DNA of 64,000 bases from Escallonia rubra (GCA_033065855.1 JAVXUO010001466.1:51611-115610); one strand, 5' to 3'. Shown: positions 1 to 13,974, counted from the first letter of the stretch. Made by a program: numbers and translations. The notes: generated by a model from the letters alone, not told the origin.

Positions 1-243
1 CATAAAATGGATGGATTTAAAGTTTATAAATCAATTCAATACGAAACGCTGGGCCTAAAACTAATTTGGATTTTAAGCAGTAAACCCTTTAGAATAAAGA
101 ATTGATTAGTCCAACATCGATTCAAAATTATGTTGTGTCTGTAGGGTAAATTACTATGAAGTATTGATCTTTTCAGACAAATTACATCAAAAGTTTGCTA
201 GAAATAAATAAACCCAAAAGTTCGGATTAGAATTCTAATTGTA

Positions 244-292
<49 letters not shown>

Positions 293-1110
293 GTCCTTAC
301 TACAACCCGCAATTCAATAATCGTAAATACGATGCAAAATCCCAAGAGGTCTCATCCTAGGTTCCTTGGAGGCTAGTTTTTTAGTGTTTGTAAGGAATCC
401 AAACTATTGTACGTAAAATGTTATATAATTAGCGATGCATTCATATATAATTAGAGATGCATTTATATTCCCGAAAGTATTAAAATACTCATTATGCACC
501 TTACTTAACCTTCCAAGTTAAGGGCAATAAACTAATTTTTTTTTTCAAACCATTGGGTATTTCAAGATTATTTTGGCAAACAATAATAACACTGCTATTT
601 GTCCAACTAACAGTTGTAGTTTCACGCTAACTTAAGAGAACTTATTGTAACAACACAAATTAATACATGCATAGAGTGAGAGTAACAGGTTGAGCCGTTT
701 AGTGCTGTAACTTTCGTTGACTTGAAATAATTGGTTTTGTCAACTTTCACGTCATTGTCATATATAATCAAAATAGTCATATGAAGAAAAAAAATGCGCT
801 AAAAGCCTAGAAGCACCTATACGAAGAACTTTAAACTTCGACAGAAGGTCTAGGCACCTGGATTCCTCATAAAATGGATGGATTTAAAGTTTATAAATCA
901 ATTCAATACGAAACGATTGGCCTAAAACAAATTTGGATTTTAAGCAGTAAACCCTTTAGAATAAAGAATTGATTAGTCCAACATCGATTCAAAATTATGT
1001 TGTGTCTGTAGGGTAAATTACTATGAAGTATTGATCTTTTCAGACAAATTACATCAAAAGTTTGCTAGAAATAAATAAACCCAAAAGTTCGGATTAGAAT
1101 TCTAATTGTA

Positions 1111-1171
<61 letters not shown>

Positions 1172-1988
1172 GTCCTTACTACAACCCGCAATTCAATAAT
1201 CGTAAATACGATGCAAAATCCCAAGAGGTCTCATCCTAGGTTCCTTGGAGGCTAGTTTTTTAGTGTTTGTAAGGAATCCAAACTATTGTACGTAAAATGT
1301 TATATAATTAGCGATGCATTCATATATAATTAGAGATGCATTTATATTCCCGAAAGTATTAAAATACTCATTATGCACCTTACTTAACCTTCCAAGTTAA
1401 GTGCAATAAACTAATTTTTTTTTCAAACCATTGGGTATTTTAATATTATTTTGGCAAACAATAATAACACTACTATTTGTCCAACTAACAGTTGTAGTTT
1501 CACGCTAACTCGAGAGAACTTATTGTAACAACACAAATTAATACATGCATAGAGTGAGAGTAACAGGTTGAACCGTTTAGTGCTGTAACTTTCGTTGACT
1601 TGGAATAATTGGTTTTGTCAACTTTCACGTCATTGTCATATATAATCAAAATAGTCATATGAAGAAAAAAGATGCGCTAGAAGCCTAGAAGCACCTATAC
1701 GAAGAACTTTAAACTTCGACAGAAGGTCTAGGCACCTGGATTCCTCATAAAATGGATGGATTTAAAGTTTATAAATCAATTCAATACGAAACGCTGGGCC
1801 TAAAACTAATTTGGATTTTAAGCCGTAAACCCTTTAGAATAAAGAATTGATTAGTCCAACATCGATTTAAAATTATGTTGTGTCTGTAGGGTAAATTACT
1901 ATGAAGTATTGATCTTTTCAGACAAATTACATCAAAAGTTTGCTAGAAATAAATAAACCCAAAAGTTCGGATTAGAATTCTAATTGTA

Positions 1989-2059
<71 letters not shown>

Positions 2060-2873
2060 GTCCTTACTACAACCCGCCATTCAATAATCGTAAATACGAT
2101 GCAAAATCCCAAGAGGTCTCATCCTAGGTTCCTTGGAGGCTAGTTTTTTAGTGTTTGTAAGGAATCCAAACTATTGTATGTAAAATGTTATATAATTAGC
2201 GATGCATTCATATATAATTAGAGATGCATTTATATTCCCGAAAGTATTAAAATACTCATTATGCACCTTACTTAACCTTCCAAGTTAAGTGCAATAAACT
2301 AATTTTTTTTTCAAACCATTGGGTATTTTAATATTATTTTGGCAAACAATAATAACACTGTTATTTGTCCAAGTGACAGTTGTAGTTTCACGCTAACTCG
2401 AGAGAACTTATTGTAACACAAATTAATACATGCATAGAGTGAGAGTAACAGGTTGAACCGTTTAGTGCTGTAACTTTCGTTGACTTGGAATAATTGGTTT
2501 TGTCAACTTTCACGTCATTGTCATATATAATCAAAATAGTCATATGAAGAAAAAAAATGCGCTAGAAGCCTAGAAGCACCTATACGAAGAACTTTAAACT
2601 TCGACAGAAGGTCTAGGCACCTGGATTCCTCATAAAATGGATGGATTTAAAGTTTATAAATCAATTCAATACGAAACGATGGGCCTAAAACTAATTTGGA
2701 TTTTAAGCAGTAAACCCTTTAGAATAAAGAATTGATTAGTCCAACATCGATTCAAAATTATGTTGTGTCTGTAGGGTAAATTACTATGAAGTATTGATCT
2801 TTTCAGACAAATTACATCAAAAGTTTGCTAGAAATAAATAAACCCAAAAGTTCGGATTAGAATTCTAATTGTA

Positions 2874-2956
<83 letters not shown>

Positions 2957-4612
2957 GTCCTTACTACAACCCGCAATTCAATAATCGTAAATACGATGCA
3001 AAATCCCAAGAGGTCTCATCCTAGGTTCCTTGGAGGCTAGTTTTTTAGTGTTTGTAAGGAATCCAAACTATTGTACGTAAAATGTTATATAATTAGCGAT
3101 GCATTCATATATAATTAGCTATGCATTTATATTCCCGAAAGTATTAAAATACTCATTATGCACCTTACTTAACCTTCCAAGTTAAGTGCAATAAACTAAT
3201 TTTTTTTTTCAAACCATTGGGTATTTTAATATTATTTTGGCAAACAATAATAACACTGCTATTTGTCCAACTAACAGTTGTAGTTTCACGCTAACTCGAG
3301 AGAACTTATTGTAACAACACAAATTAATACATGCATAGAGTGAGAGTAACAGGTTGAACCGTTTAGTGCTGTAACTTTCGTTGACTTGGAATAATTGGTT
3401 TTGTCAACTTTCACGTCATTGTCATATATAATCAAAATAGTCATATGAAGAAAAAAAAATGCGCTAGAAGCCTAGAAGCACCTATACGAAGAACTTTAAA
3501 CTTCGACAGAAGGTCTAGGCACCTGGATTCCTCATAAAATGGATGGATTTAAAGTTTATAAATCAATTCAATACGAAACGATGGGCCTAAAACTAATTTG
3601 GATTTTAAGCCGTAAACCCTTTAGAATAAAGAATTGATTAGTCCAACATCGATTCAAAATTATGTTGTGTCTGTAGGGTAAATTACTATGAAGTATTGAT
3701 CTTTTCAGACAAATTACATCAAAAGTTTGCTAGAAATAAGTAAACCCAAAAGTTCGAATTAGAATTCTAATTGTACCAATATATATATATATATATGGGT
3801 CCTTACTACAACCCGCAATTCAATAATCGTAAATACAATGCAAAATCCCAAGAGGTCTCATCCTAGGTTCCTTGGAGGCTAGTTTTTTAGTGTTTGTAAG
3901 GAATCCAAACTATTGTACGTAAAATGTTATATAATTAGCGATGCATTCATATATAATTAGAGATGCATTTATATTCCCGAAAGTATTAAAATACTCATTA
4001 TGCACCTTACTTAAGCTTCCAAGTTAAGTGCAATAAACTAATTTTTTTTTCAAACCATTGGGTATTTTAATATTATTTTGGCAAACAATAATAACACTGT
4101 TATTTGTCCAAGTGACAGTTGTAGTTTCACGCTAACTCGAGAGAACTTATTGTAACACAAATTAATACATGCATAGAGTGAGAGTAACAGGTTGAACCGT
4201 TTAGTGCTGTAACTTTCGTTGACTTGGAATAATTGGTTTTGTCAACTTTCACGTCATTGTCATATATAATCAAAATAGTCATATGAAGAAAAAAAATGCG
4301 CTAGAAGCCTAGAAGCACCTATACGAAGAACTTTAAACTTCGACAGAAGGTCTAGGCACCTGGATTCCTCATAAAATGGATGGATTTAAAGTTTATAAAT
4401 CAATTCAATACGAAACGATGGGCCTAAAACTAATTTGGATTTTAAGCAGTAAACCCTTTAGAATAAAGAATTGATTAGTCCAACATCGATTCAAAATTAT
4501 GTTGTGTCTGTAGGGTAAATTACTATGAAGTATTGATCTTTTCAAACAAATTACATCAAAAGTTGGCTAGAAATAAATAAACCCAAAAGTTTGGATTAGA
4601 ATTCTAACTGTA

Positions 4613-4669
<57 letters not shown>

Positions 4670-5487
4670 GTCCTTACTACGACCCGCAATTCAATAATCG
4701 TAAATACGATGCAAAATCCCAAGAGGTCTCATCCTAGGTTCCTTGGAGGCTAGTTTTTTAGTGTTTGTAAGGCATCCAAACTATTGTACGTAAAATGTTA
4801 TATAATTAGCGATGCATTCATATGTAATTAGAGATGCATTTATATTCCCGAAAGTATTAAAATACTCATTATGCACCTTACTTAACCTTCCAAGTTAAGG
4901 GCAATAAACTAATTTTTTTTTCAAACCATTGGGTATTTGAATATTATTTTGGCAAACAATAATAACACTGCTATTTGTCCAAGTGACAGTTGTAGTTGCA
5001 CGCTAACTCGAGAGAACTTATTGTAACAACACAAATTAATACATGCATAGAGTGAGAGTAACAGGTTGAACCGTTTAGTGCTGTAACTTTCGTTGACTTG
5101 GAATAATTGGTTTTGTCAACTTTCACGTCATTGTAATATATAATCAAAATAGTCATTTGAAGAAAAACAAATGCGCTAGAAGCCTAGAAGCACCTATACG
5201 AAGAACTTTAAACTTCGACAGAAGGTCTAGGCACTTGGATTCCTCATAAAATGGATGGATTTAAAGTTTATAAATCAATTCAATACGAAACGATGGGCCT
5301 AAAACTAATTTGGATTTTAAGCAGTAAACCCTTTAGCATAAAGAATTGATTAGTCCAACATCGATTCAAAATTATGTTGTGTCTGTAGGGTAAATTACTA
5401 TGAAGTATTGATCTTTTCAGACAAATTACATCAAAAGTTTGCTAGAAATAAATAAACCCAAAAGTTCGGATTAGAATTCTAATTGTA

Positions 5488-5546
<59 letters not shown>

Positions 5547-5690
5547 GGTATATATATATATATGGGTCCTTACTACAACCCGCAATTCAGTAATCATAAA
5601 TACGATGCAAAATCCCAAGAGGTCTCATCCTAGGTTCCTTGGAGGCTAGTTTTTTAGTGTTTGTAAGGAATCCAAACTAACAATTGTAAG
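1..5690. repeat. Tandem satellite array, homogeneous part (unit about 0.84-0.90 kb)
   Basis: The same block beginning cataaaatggatgg recurs at about 1, 868, 1746, 2631, 3533, 4370 and 5245, giving spacings of 867, 878, 885, 902, 837 and 875 bases. Copies differ by scattered single bases and mainly by the length of an internal (TA)n tract. There is no long reading frame in any unit; the short ones are chance frames repeated per copy. The array starts at the window edge, so it probably extends upstream. Near-identity suggests recent amplification or homogenisation. I do not recognise the family. Confidence 0.95.
2877..2954. repeat. (TA)n microsatellite inside satellite units
   Basis: This is the longest of seven TA tracts at the same place in each satellite unit, between taattgtacca and gggtccttac. 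The others are near 247-290, 1114-1169, 1992-2057, 3779-3796, 4617-4667 and 5493-5563 (the last broken by a cgggta block). Tract lengths are about 44, 56, 66, 78, 18, 51 and 70 bases in order along the first seven units. In the diverged units downstream the tract is replaced by a short A-rich stretch. Confidence 0.95.
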
Positions 5691-8600
5691 TATTAAAATT
5701 GTAAAATACTCATTAGGTACCTTACTTAACCTTCTAAGTTAAGGGCAATAAGTCATTTTAACCGTTGGGTATTTTAATATTAGTTTGGTTCACAGTAGCA
5801 TCACTGCTATTTGTCCAACTAACAATTGTAGTTTCACCCTAACTCAAGAGATCTGATTATAATCAACACAAATTAATACACGCATAGGGTGAGACTAGCA
5901 GGTTGCACCGTTTAGTACTGTGTAACATTCGTTATTTGGAATAATTGGTTTTGTCAACTTTCACGTCATTGTCATATAAAATCAAAATGCTCATATGAAG
6001 AAAAAAAAATTACTCTAGAAGCCTCGTTACTTGGAATAATTGGTTTTGTCAACTTTCACGTCATTGTCATATAAAATCAAAATGCTCATATGAAGAAAAA
6101 AAAATTACTCTAAAAGCCTGGAAGCACCTATGCGAAGAACTTTATACTTGAGCAGAAGGTCTAGGCACCTGGATTCCTCACAAAATTGATGGATTCACAG
6201 TTTATCAATCAATTCAATACGAAAGGATAGGCCTAACGCTAATATGGATTTTAAATAGTAAGCCCTTAAGAATAAAGAATTGATTAGTCCAACATCGATT
6301 CAAAATTTTCTTGTGCCTGTAGGACAAATTACTCTTAAGTCTTGATCTTTTTAGACAAATTACATCAAAAGCGCTAGAAATAAATATACCCAAAAGTTCC
6401 GTTTAGAATTCTAATTGTACCAAAAAAATTATGGGGTCCTTACTACAACCCGCAATTCAATAATCGTAAATACGATGCAAAATCCCAAGAGGTCTCTTCC
6501 TACTTCCTAGGTTCCTTGGAGGCTAGTTTTGTTGTGCCTGTAGGGCAATCCAATATATTGTACGTAAAATGTTATATAATTAGAGACGCATTTATATTCC
6601 TTGAAGTATTAAAATATTGATTAGGTACCTTACTTAACCTTTCAAGTTCTGGGCACCTGGATTCGTCACAAAATGGATGGATTCATAGTTTATCAATCAA
6701 TTCAATACGAAAGGATGGGCCTAACGCTAATTTGGATTTTAAATAGTAAACCCTTAGGAATAACGAATTGATTAGTCCAACATCGATTCAAATATTTCTT
6801 GCGCCTGTAGGCCAAATTACTCTGAAGTCTGATCTTTTCAAACAAATTACATCAAAAGCGTTAGAAATAAATATACCCAAAAGTTCTGATTAGAATTCTA
6901 ATTGTACCAAAAAAAATATAGGGTCCTTACTACAATCCGTAAATTCAATAATCGTAAATACGATGCAAAATCCCAAGAGGTCTCTTCCTAGGTTCCTTGG
7001 AAGCTAGTTTTGTTGTGCCTGTAGGGTAATCACAAATATTGTACGTAAAATGTTATATAATTAGAGATGCATTTACATTCCTGAAATTATTAAAATACTC
7101 ATTAGATACCTTACTTAACCTTCCAAGTTAAGGGCAATAAAGTCATTTTTTTCAAACTATTGGGTATTTTAATTTTATTTTGGTTAACAGTAACATCTCT
7201 TCTATTTGTCCAACTAACAGGCGTTGTTTCACCCTAACTCAACAGATCTGATTGTAATCAACACAAATTAATACGTGCATAGAGTGAGAGTAACAGGTTG
7301 AACCATTTAGTACTGTGTAACTTTCTTTGACTTGGAATAATTGGTTTTGTCAACTTTCACGTCATTGTCATATGTAATCAAATTAAATAGTCATATGAAG
7401 AAAAACAAAATTGCGCTAGAAGCCTGGAAGCATCTACGCGATGAACTTTAAACTTGAGCAGAGGGTCTAGGCACTTGGATTTCTCACAAAAATGGATGGA
7501 TTCACAGTTTATCAATCAATTCAATATGAAAGGATGGGCCTAACGCTAATTTGGATTTTAAACAGTGAACTCTTAAGAATAAATAATTGATTAGTCCAAC
7601 ATCGATTCAAAATTTTCTTATGCCTGTAGGCCAAATTACTCTGAAGTCTTGATTTTTTCAGACAAATTATATCAAAAGCGCTAGAAATAAATATACCTAA
7701 AAGTTTCGATTAAAATTCTAATTGTACCAAAAAAATATAGGGTCCTTACTACAACCCGCAATTCAATATTCGTAAATATGATGCAAAATTCCAAGAGGTC
7801 TCTTCCTAGGTTCCTTGGAGGCTAGTTTTGTTGTGCCTGTAAGGGCATTCCAAAATATTGTACGTAAAATGTTATATAATTAGAGATGCATTTATATTCC
7901 TGAAAGTATTCAAATACTCATTAGATACCTTACTTAACCTTCCAAGTTTAAGGGCAATAAACTAATTTTTTTTTCAAACCATTGGGTTTTTTAATATTAT
8001 TTTGGAATAAATGGTTTTGTGAACTTTCACGTCCTTGTAATATATGATAAAAATAGTGATATGAAGAAGAAAAAATTGCGCTAGAAGCCTGGAAGCACCT
8101 GTGCGAATAACTTTAAACTTGAGCAGAAGGTCTAGGTATCTAGATTCCTCACAAAATGGATGGATTCACAGTTTATCAATCAATTCAATATGAAAGGATG
8201 GGCCTAACGCTAATTTGTATTTTAAACAGTAAACCCTTAATATTAAAGAATTGATTAGTACAACATCGATTCAATTTTTTTTTTGTGCCTGTTGGGCAAA
8301 TAACTATGAAGTCTTGATCTTGTCAGATATTTTCCATCAAAAGCGCTAGAAATAAATATACCCAAAAGTTCGGATCAGAATTCTAATTGTACCAAAAAAA
8401 AAATATAGGGTCCTTACTACAACCTGAAACTCAATAATAGTAAATACGATGTAAAATCCCAAGGGGTCTCTTCCTAAGTTCCTTGGAGGCTAGTTTTGTT
8501 GTGCCTGTAGGGCAATCCAAAATATTGTACGTAAAATGTTATATAATTAGAGATGCATTTGTATTCCTCAAAGTATTAAAATTGTAAAATACTCATTAGG

Positions 8601-10960
8601 TACCATACTTAACCTTCCAAGTTAAAGGGAATAAAGTCTTTTTTCAAACCATTGGGTATTTTGATATTATTTTGGTTAACCGTAACATCATTACTATTTG
8701 TCCAACTAACAGATGTAGTTTCACCCTAACTCAAGAGATCTGATTGTAATCAACACAAATTAATACATGCATAGATTGAGAGTAGCAGGTTGAACTGTTT
8801 AGTACTCAAGAGATCTGATTGTAATCAACACAAATAACTATTTTAACGCACCTACATAAGTTGTTACTTTTTATTTTAAATTAAAAACACAAACAATCTC
8901 ATGTTATTGCTTATAGTACGATAACATCTCCAAATTAAAAAATAATGTTTAGCTTAAGCAAAAAAAAAATATTTTTCTAGCCGTAGGAGAAGAGTTTAGC
9001 AATAAGAGAAGAGATAAACTCCAGAAACTATAATTAATTAAGGGGTATAAGAGGTCTTTTTGTGAAAAATATGGGGTTAGGATGATAAATTAGAAGGTCA
9101 AATCTGATTATGAAAAAAATGATTATTTCATAATCCTCACTTTTGAGGATTATGGATTAAATCAGTTTTTAGCTTCTGGAGATGGATTAAATCTCTTCAT
9201 CTCTTTTGCCAAACACCCACATACTTGATTTAATTTAATTTAAATCAGGTTTGACCATCCCATAATCAAACTCAAACACCCTCTAATTGGTTTTGTCAAC
9301 TTTCACATCATTGTAATATATAGTCAAAATAGTCATATGAAGAAAAAAGAAATTACGCTAGAAGCCTGGAAGCACCTATGCGAAGAACTTTAAACTTGAG
9401 CAGAAGGTCTAGGCACCTGGATTCCTCACAAAAATGGATGGATTCATAGTTTATCAATCAATTCAGTATGAAACGATGCGCCTAACGCTAATTAATTTGG
9501 ATTTTAAATAGTAAACCCTTAAGAATAAAGAATTGATTAGTCCAACATCGATTCAAAATTTTGTTATGCCTGTGGGGCAAATTACTCTGAAGTCTTGGTC
9601 TTTTTAGACAAATTACATCAAAAGCGCTAGAAATAAATATACCCAAAAGTTTGGATTAGAATTCTAATTGAACCAAAAAAAATATAGGGTCATTATTACA
9701 ATCCGCAATTTAATAATCGTAAATACAATGCAAAATTCCAAAAGGTCTCTTCCTAGGTTCCTTGGAGGCTAGTTTTGTTGTGCCTGTAGGGCAATCCATA
9801 ATATTGTACGTAAAATATATTTATATTCCTCAAAGTATTGAAATTGTAAAATAGTCATTAGGTACCTTACTTAAGCTTCCAAGTTAAGGGTAATAAAGTC
9901 ATTTTTTTTCAACCCATCGGATATTTTAATATTATTTTGGTTAACAGTAACATCACTACTTTGTGTTCAACTAACAGGTGTAGTTTCACCCTAACTCTAG
10001 AGATCTGATTGTAATCAACACAAATTAATACATGCATAGAGTGAGAGTAACAGGTTGAACCGTTTAGTACTGTGTAACTTTCGTTGACTTGGAATAATTG
10101 ATTTTTTCAACTTTCACGTCATTGTCATATATAATCAAAATAGCCATATGAAGAAAAAAAAACAATTGCGCTAGAAGCCTGGAAACACCTATGCGAACAA
10201 CTTTAAACTTGAGCAGAAGGTTTAGGCACCTGGATTCACAGTTTATCAATCAATTCAATACGAAACGATGGGCCTAACGCTAATTTGGATTTTAAACAGT
10301 AAGCCCTTAAGAATAAAGAATTGATTAGTCCAACACCGATTCAAAATTTTATTGTGCCTGTAGGGCAAATTACTCTGAAGTCTTGATCTTTTCAGACAAA
10401 TTACATCAAAAGCGCTAGAAATAAATATACCCAAAAGTTCGGATTAGAATTCTAATTGTACCAAACAGAATATAGGGTCATTACTACAACCCGCAATTCA
10501 ATAATTGTAAATACAATGCAAAATTCCAAGAGGTCTCTTCCTAGGTTCCTTGGAGTCTAGTTTTGTTGTGCCTGTAGGGCAATCCAAAATATTGTACGTA
10601 AAATGTTATATAATTAGAGATACATTTATATTCCTGAAAGTATTAAAATACTCATTAGGTACCTTACTTAACCTTCTAAGTTAAGGGCAATAAAGTCAAA
10701 TTTTTTTCAAACCATTGGGTATTTTAATATTATTTTGGTTAACAGTACCATCACTGCTATTTGTCCAACTACAGGTGGAGTTTCACCCTAACTCAAGAGA
10801 TCTGATTGTAATCAACACAAATTAATACCTGCATAGAGTGAGAGTAACAGGTTGCACCATTTAGTACTATGTAACTTTCATTGACTTGGAATAATTGGTT
10901 TTGTCAACTTTCACGTCATTGTCATATATAATCAAAATAGTTATATGAAGAAAAATAGTC
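5691..10960. repeat. Satellite array, diverged units
   Basis: Recognisable but decayed copies of the same unit continue. The block with ggattcacagtttatcaatcaattcaat recurs near 6190, 6680, 7500, 8160, 9440 and 10235, with truncations and internal partial duplications. One example is the tggaataattggttttgtcaac block repeated at about 5936 and 6032. The TA tract is absent here. Similarity to the first units is clearly lower than among those units. The array stops at about 10960, where unrelated sequence of the transposon nest begins. Confidence 0.9.
8835..9288. mobile_element. Non-autonomous DNA transposon (hAT/MITE-like) inserted in the satellite
   Basis: About 450 bases unrelated to the satellite interrupt a diverged unit; satellite sequence (taattggttttgtcaac) resumes at about 9287. 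The insert is AT-rich and holds a clear palindrome, cataatcctc / gaggattatg, near 9128-9153. It ends with words such as aaacaccctc that are common in plant hAT-type MITEs. I could not define terminal repeats or a target duplication, so the class is tentative. Confidence 0.45.
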
Positions 10961-11223
10961 ATTGGTGCTAGTGGTGACTTGCAACGCTGAACTTGCTGAG
11001 GGTTTTATTGGCTAGTATGTGATGCAGAGGAGGAAAAACCAAAGGGGTAATGAGAAGCAACTGGGAATGAATTATGTCACAATTTCTTGAACTAGATAAT
11101 AGGCATATTGCAAAATGCAGGATGGCAACCATTGGTGTTCTTAACTTTTTGTGATGGTGGTCAATTCTGTGATGGAAAGAGTAAGTGAGTGTGTAAGGTG
11201 AGTGAAAAACCGTGTGTGTGTTG
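10961..11223. other. Unassigned sequence between satellite and nested LTR element
   Basis: Non-satellite sequence with GT-rich stretches. It continues after the nested element at 16775, as the shared TGTTG target duplication shows, so it predates that insertion. By position it may be the 5' part of the Tekay-like 5' LTR, but I see no LTR start (TGTAATACCC) here and no match to the other LTR. No gene is visible. Confidence 0.5.
11219..11223. other. Target site duplication, left copy
   Basis: TGTTG directly precedes the left LTR and is repeated exactly at 16770-16774 after the right LTR. This fixes both ends of the insertion. Confidence 0.9.
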
Positions 11224-11665
11224 TGTTGCAGCTAAAAACTGGATCGGGAACAGCACCAGAAATCAGGCCTGCAAAAGAGATCACGGAGTGACTGCCGGGT
11301 GGGGTTCCGGCGGGGGAACGCTCCGATGCTTAAGTTAGAGAAGGCTAACAAGGTAGAACTCTGAATAGCAGTATTACACAATGTGTATGTGTGTGAACTT
11401 AGGCTTACCTTGGGGGTTTGACCCCTTTATATAGTGGTAGTAAGAGGAGTCCAATTAGAATTGGGCTTCGGTCAACTCTAATCAGAATCTCATTAGGATT
11501 CTAGAGGATACCATATCAGTTTCTGCTGATAGAGTCAGATCTTCTTTAGGATTCTACCCTGTGACTGGTATGGTAAGTGCTATATCGGTAAGGAACCGGG
11601 ATAGGTTATGCGCTGTAACCGCCATGTGTCACCCGTAGAATAGAGGGATATTTTTAGCTATATCA
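11224..11665 (-). repeat. 3' LTR of the gag-protease element
   Basis: On the plus strand it starts TGTTGCAGC and ends AGCTATATCA, matching 16328-16769 over its full 442 bases with only scattered substitutions (for example cagcacc/cagcatc, tatatagtgg/tatgtagtgg). Both ends obey the TG...CA rule. Confidence 0.95.
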
Positions 11666-11680
11666 TATGCCCCCTGCTTT
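11666..11680 (-). other. Polypurine tract
   Basis: On the minus strand AAAGCAGGGGGCATA directly precedes the 3' LTR. This is the expected position and composition for the plus-strand DNA primer. Confidence 0.65.
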
Positions 11681-11769
11681 TACCAGCGTTAATGAAGCGG
11701 GTGGAAGCACACTTTTCCCACTGGTGATAGCGAAATATGCCAAAAACAGAATTGAATATGTTTGTCAAC

Positions 11770-12990
11770 ATTTCAAAGAGTGTTCTGCTCGGACGGGATT
11801 CTGCTTGGCCGTGGTCACTCTGCTCGGGCAGAGTGTTCGGACGGGAAACACATCCATTTTTTTACAGACTTTTCTCGCTTTTGTAGGTGCAAATAATATT
11901 TTTTCTGAGCGCCTGCTGACCAAGTAGTGCTCAAGATCCATAATACCTATTTCTTGTTGCGTAAATAGCATTCTGGAATTTTTTGATATTCTTCCGAATT
12001 TTTTGAGACCATAAAAGCCGCAAAAATTATTTTCTATAATTTCTGCTCGGGAAGCGGGCTCGGACTACGATCTTTTCGGATTTTTTCTGCTCGGACCATT
12101 ATATGTTCGGACTATGGGCCTGTTCGGATCTTTCTGCTCGGACCATGTTCTGCTCGGACTATGGGCCCGTTCGGATCTTTCTGCTCGGACCATGGCCCGA
12201 GCTGAGAAGCCCCAACATTTTTCCCTGCTCGGTCGTTGGGTTCGGACCAAGATCTGCTCGGACCTGCTGTGCGGGCTTGCTGCGCGGACGCGGGCCTGAT
12301 GGTGGAGAGGCCCAATCTATTGAACTCTTTGTGGAAAAAGTAAAGAACTCTTTTATTGCTCATGTGTCCGAGCAGATTCGAACCCTTGACCTCGCGCGCG
12401 GAGTGAGAACGAAATGCCGCTGGGCTGCTTGTTCACGTTTGTTAAATTCGAGCAGAAAATACATTTGTACTATCACTCAAGAACTTGAAAAGTCCATAAC
12501 TTTTTGCTCGGATATCCGTTTGAGGTGAATTTTGTTTTTATTTCGGATAGTTTTCCGAGCTCTATCCATAGAAAATCTCCTTTCCTCCAAAAGACTTCAG
12601 TTGGAAGCTCTACTTATAACCAATTCCTTTGACCTCCACTCGAGAACTTTCTTTAGTCAAACTCCGTAGAGTTTTACCCACGGGCTCTTGAGAGCACAAA
12701 GGAAATGGAGTTAGGATGTCTGTACAGGTGAAGAGTTCGGCGATCATTCTGCTCGGACATGGCTTGTCCGAGCTCAACGGGTTTATTCCCAATCTGTTCG
12801 GGCATGATGATTCGGTTCCTTTATGCTTCATTCGAGCACAAAGGGTATGAAGTTGGTTCTCTGCTTGGGCGGAGTGCTCGACCAACATTCTGTTCGGACA
12901 ACATTCTGTTCGGACAGAATGTTGGTCCAAGCTTTGGTCACTCTGCTCGGGCAGAGTGTTCGGCCAACATTCTGCTCGGACAGAATGCTG
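11770..12990. repeat. Dispersed TCGG-loop palindromes in the element's spacer
   Basis: The words tctgctcgg, ttcggac and gctcgggcagag recur many times. Several form perfect short hairpins with a TCGG loop: CACTCTGC/GCAGAGTG at 11816-11835 and 12939-12958, and ACATTCTGT/ACAGAATGT at about 12901-12922. Overlapping open frames on both strands here are a by-product of this repetition, not genes. The block lies between gag-protease and the 3' LTR, where an autonomous element would carry polymerase genes. Confidence 0.8.
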
Positions 12991-13419
12991 GTTTCAATTT
13001 CCACGTATGAACTCATCCTCCAAAGGACAGTCCTTCAGGCGTCCCCTCCGAGCCTTAAATCTAGTCTTCATCTTGTAGGCTCTTTATTTCTTTTTAGACT
13101 GAGTATTTTGATGCCCTTTTAAGGGCATTGTATGTACTCTATCTTTTGTTCTATTGATGGTACTTTGTTCACTATGTGTTTTTTATGGTTTATTCTACCA
13201 TTCACACAGCGTTATTTGTTTTTACTTTGACTCTAACTCTTTATTCGTCACTTAAAGAGTTGGCAAAGAAGTCGAGCACCCTCGCTCGGCCTAAATTTTG
13301 AAGAAGCAAAAGCTTTTGTGGAGTGACGGTGGCCCCATTAACTTTTGTTTCTTCACGGACTTAGATCTGTAGCTAATTCGTTTGGCCTACTCTTGTATTT
13401 TTATAAAACCCAAGAGTGT

Positions 13420-13715
13420 TTGGCCATCACTCTGTTTGGACAGAATGTTTTGTATAAGTTGATCACTCTGTTCGGGCAGAGTGTTCGGCCATCACTCTGT
13501 TCGGACAGAATGTTTTAGCTACGTTGATCACTCTGTTCGGGCAGAGTGTTCGGCCATCACTCTGTTCGGACAGAATGTTTTGGCTACGTTGATCACTCTG
13601 TTCGGGCAGAGTGTTCGGCCATCACTCTGTTCGGACAGAATGTTTTGGCTACGTTGATCACTCTGTTCGGGCAGAGTGTTCGGCCATCACTCTGTTCGAA
13701 CAGAATGTTTTGGCT
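13420..13715. repeat. 65-base tandem repeat of paired hairpins
   Basis: The word gatcactctg starts at 13461, 13526, 13591 and 13656, an exact 65-base period, with partial copies on each side. Each unit carries two hairpins of the TCGG-loop type seen in the rest of the spacer, one with the cagagtg arm and one with the cagaatg arm. The open frame across the array is periodic and not a likely protein gene. Confidence 0.93.
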
Positions 13716-13974
13716 AAGCTTACATTACAACAATACTGAGAAAACTAACTTTATTGCTCGAGCAAAAATAAAGTTTACATTGGATTGCTTGACAACCCAT
13801 TTATTCGAAAAAAATCTTCTAAAGACGATTTCTAAGAGATTGGGGTTTTGATAAGGTTTGAGCCTCTTATCCCCCCGAAAAAGAAGTGTCTTGCCTCGGG
13901 GCAAGATGCTACTGCGCGATGCGTTGTTTTTAGAACAACGGATCGTTCATGGGCTTGAGTTCGAACATTTTCTA

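Noticed and set aside
4971-5156. Short open frames in the satellite (also at 10064-10249)
   Set aside because: They are copies of the same chance frame in repeated units, with no start context or motif.
12365-12420. Possible tRNA (a gattcgaacc-type T-loop motif)
   Set aside because: Only the T-loop-like word is present; no acceptor, D or anticodon stems could be built around it.
12103-12528. Overlapping open frames on both strands across the TCGG-repeat spacer (to about 13850)
   Set aside because: They follow the short repeat period, appear in several frames at once and have no domain.
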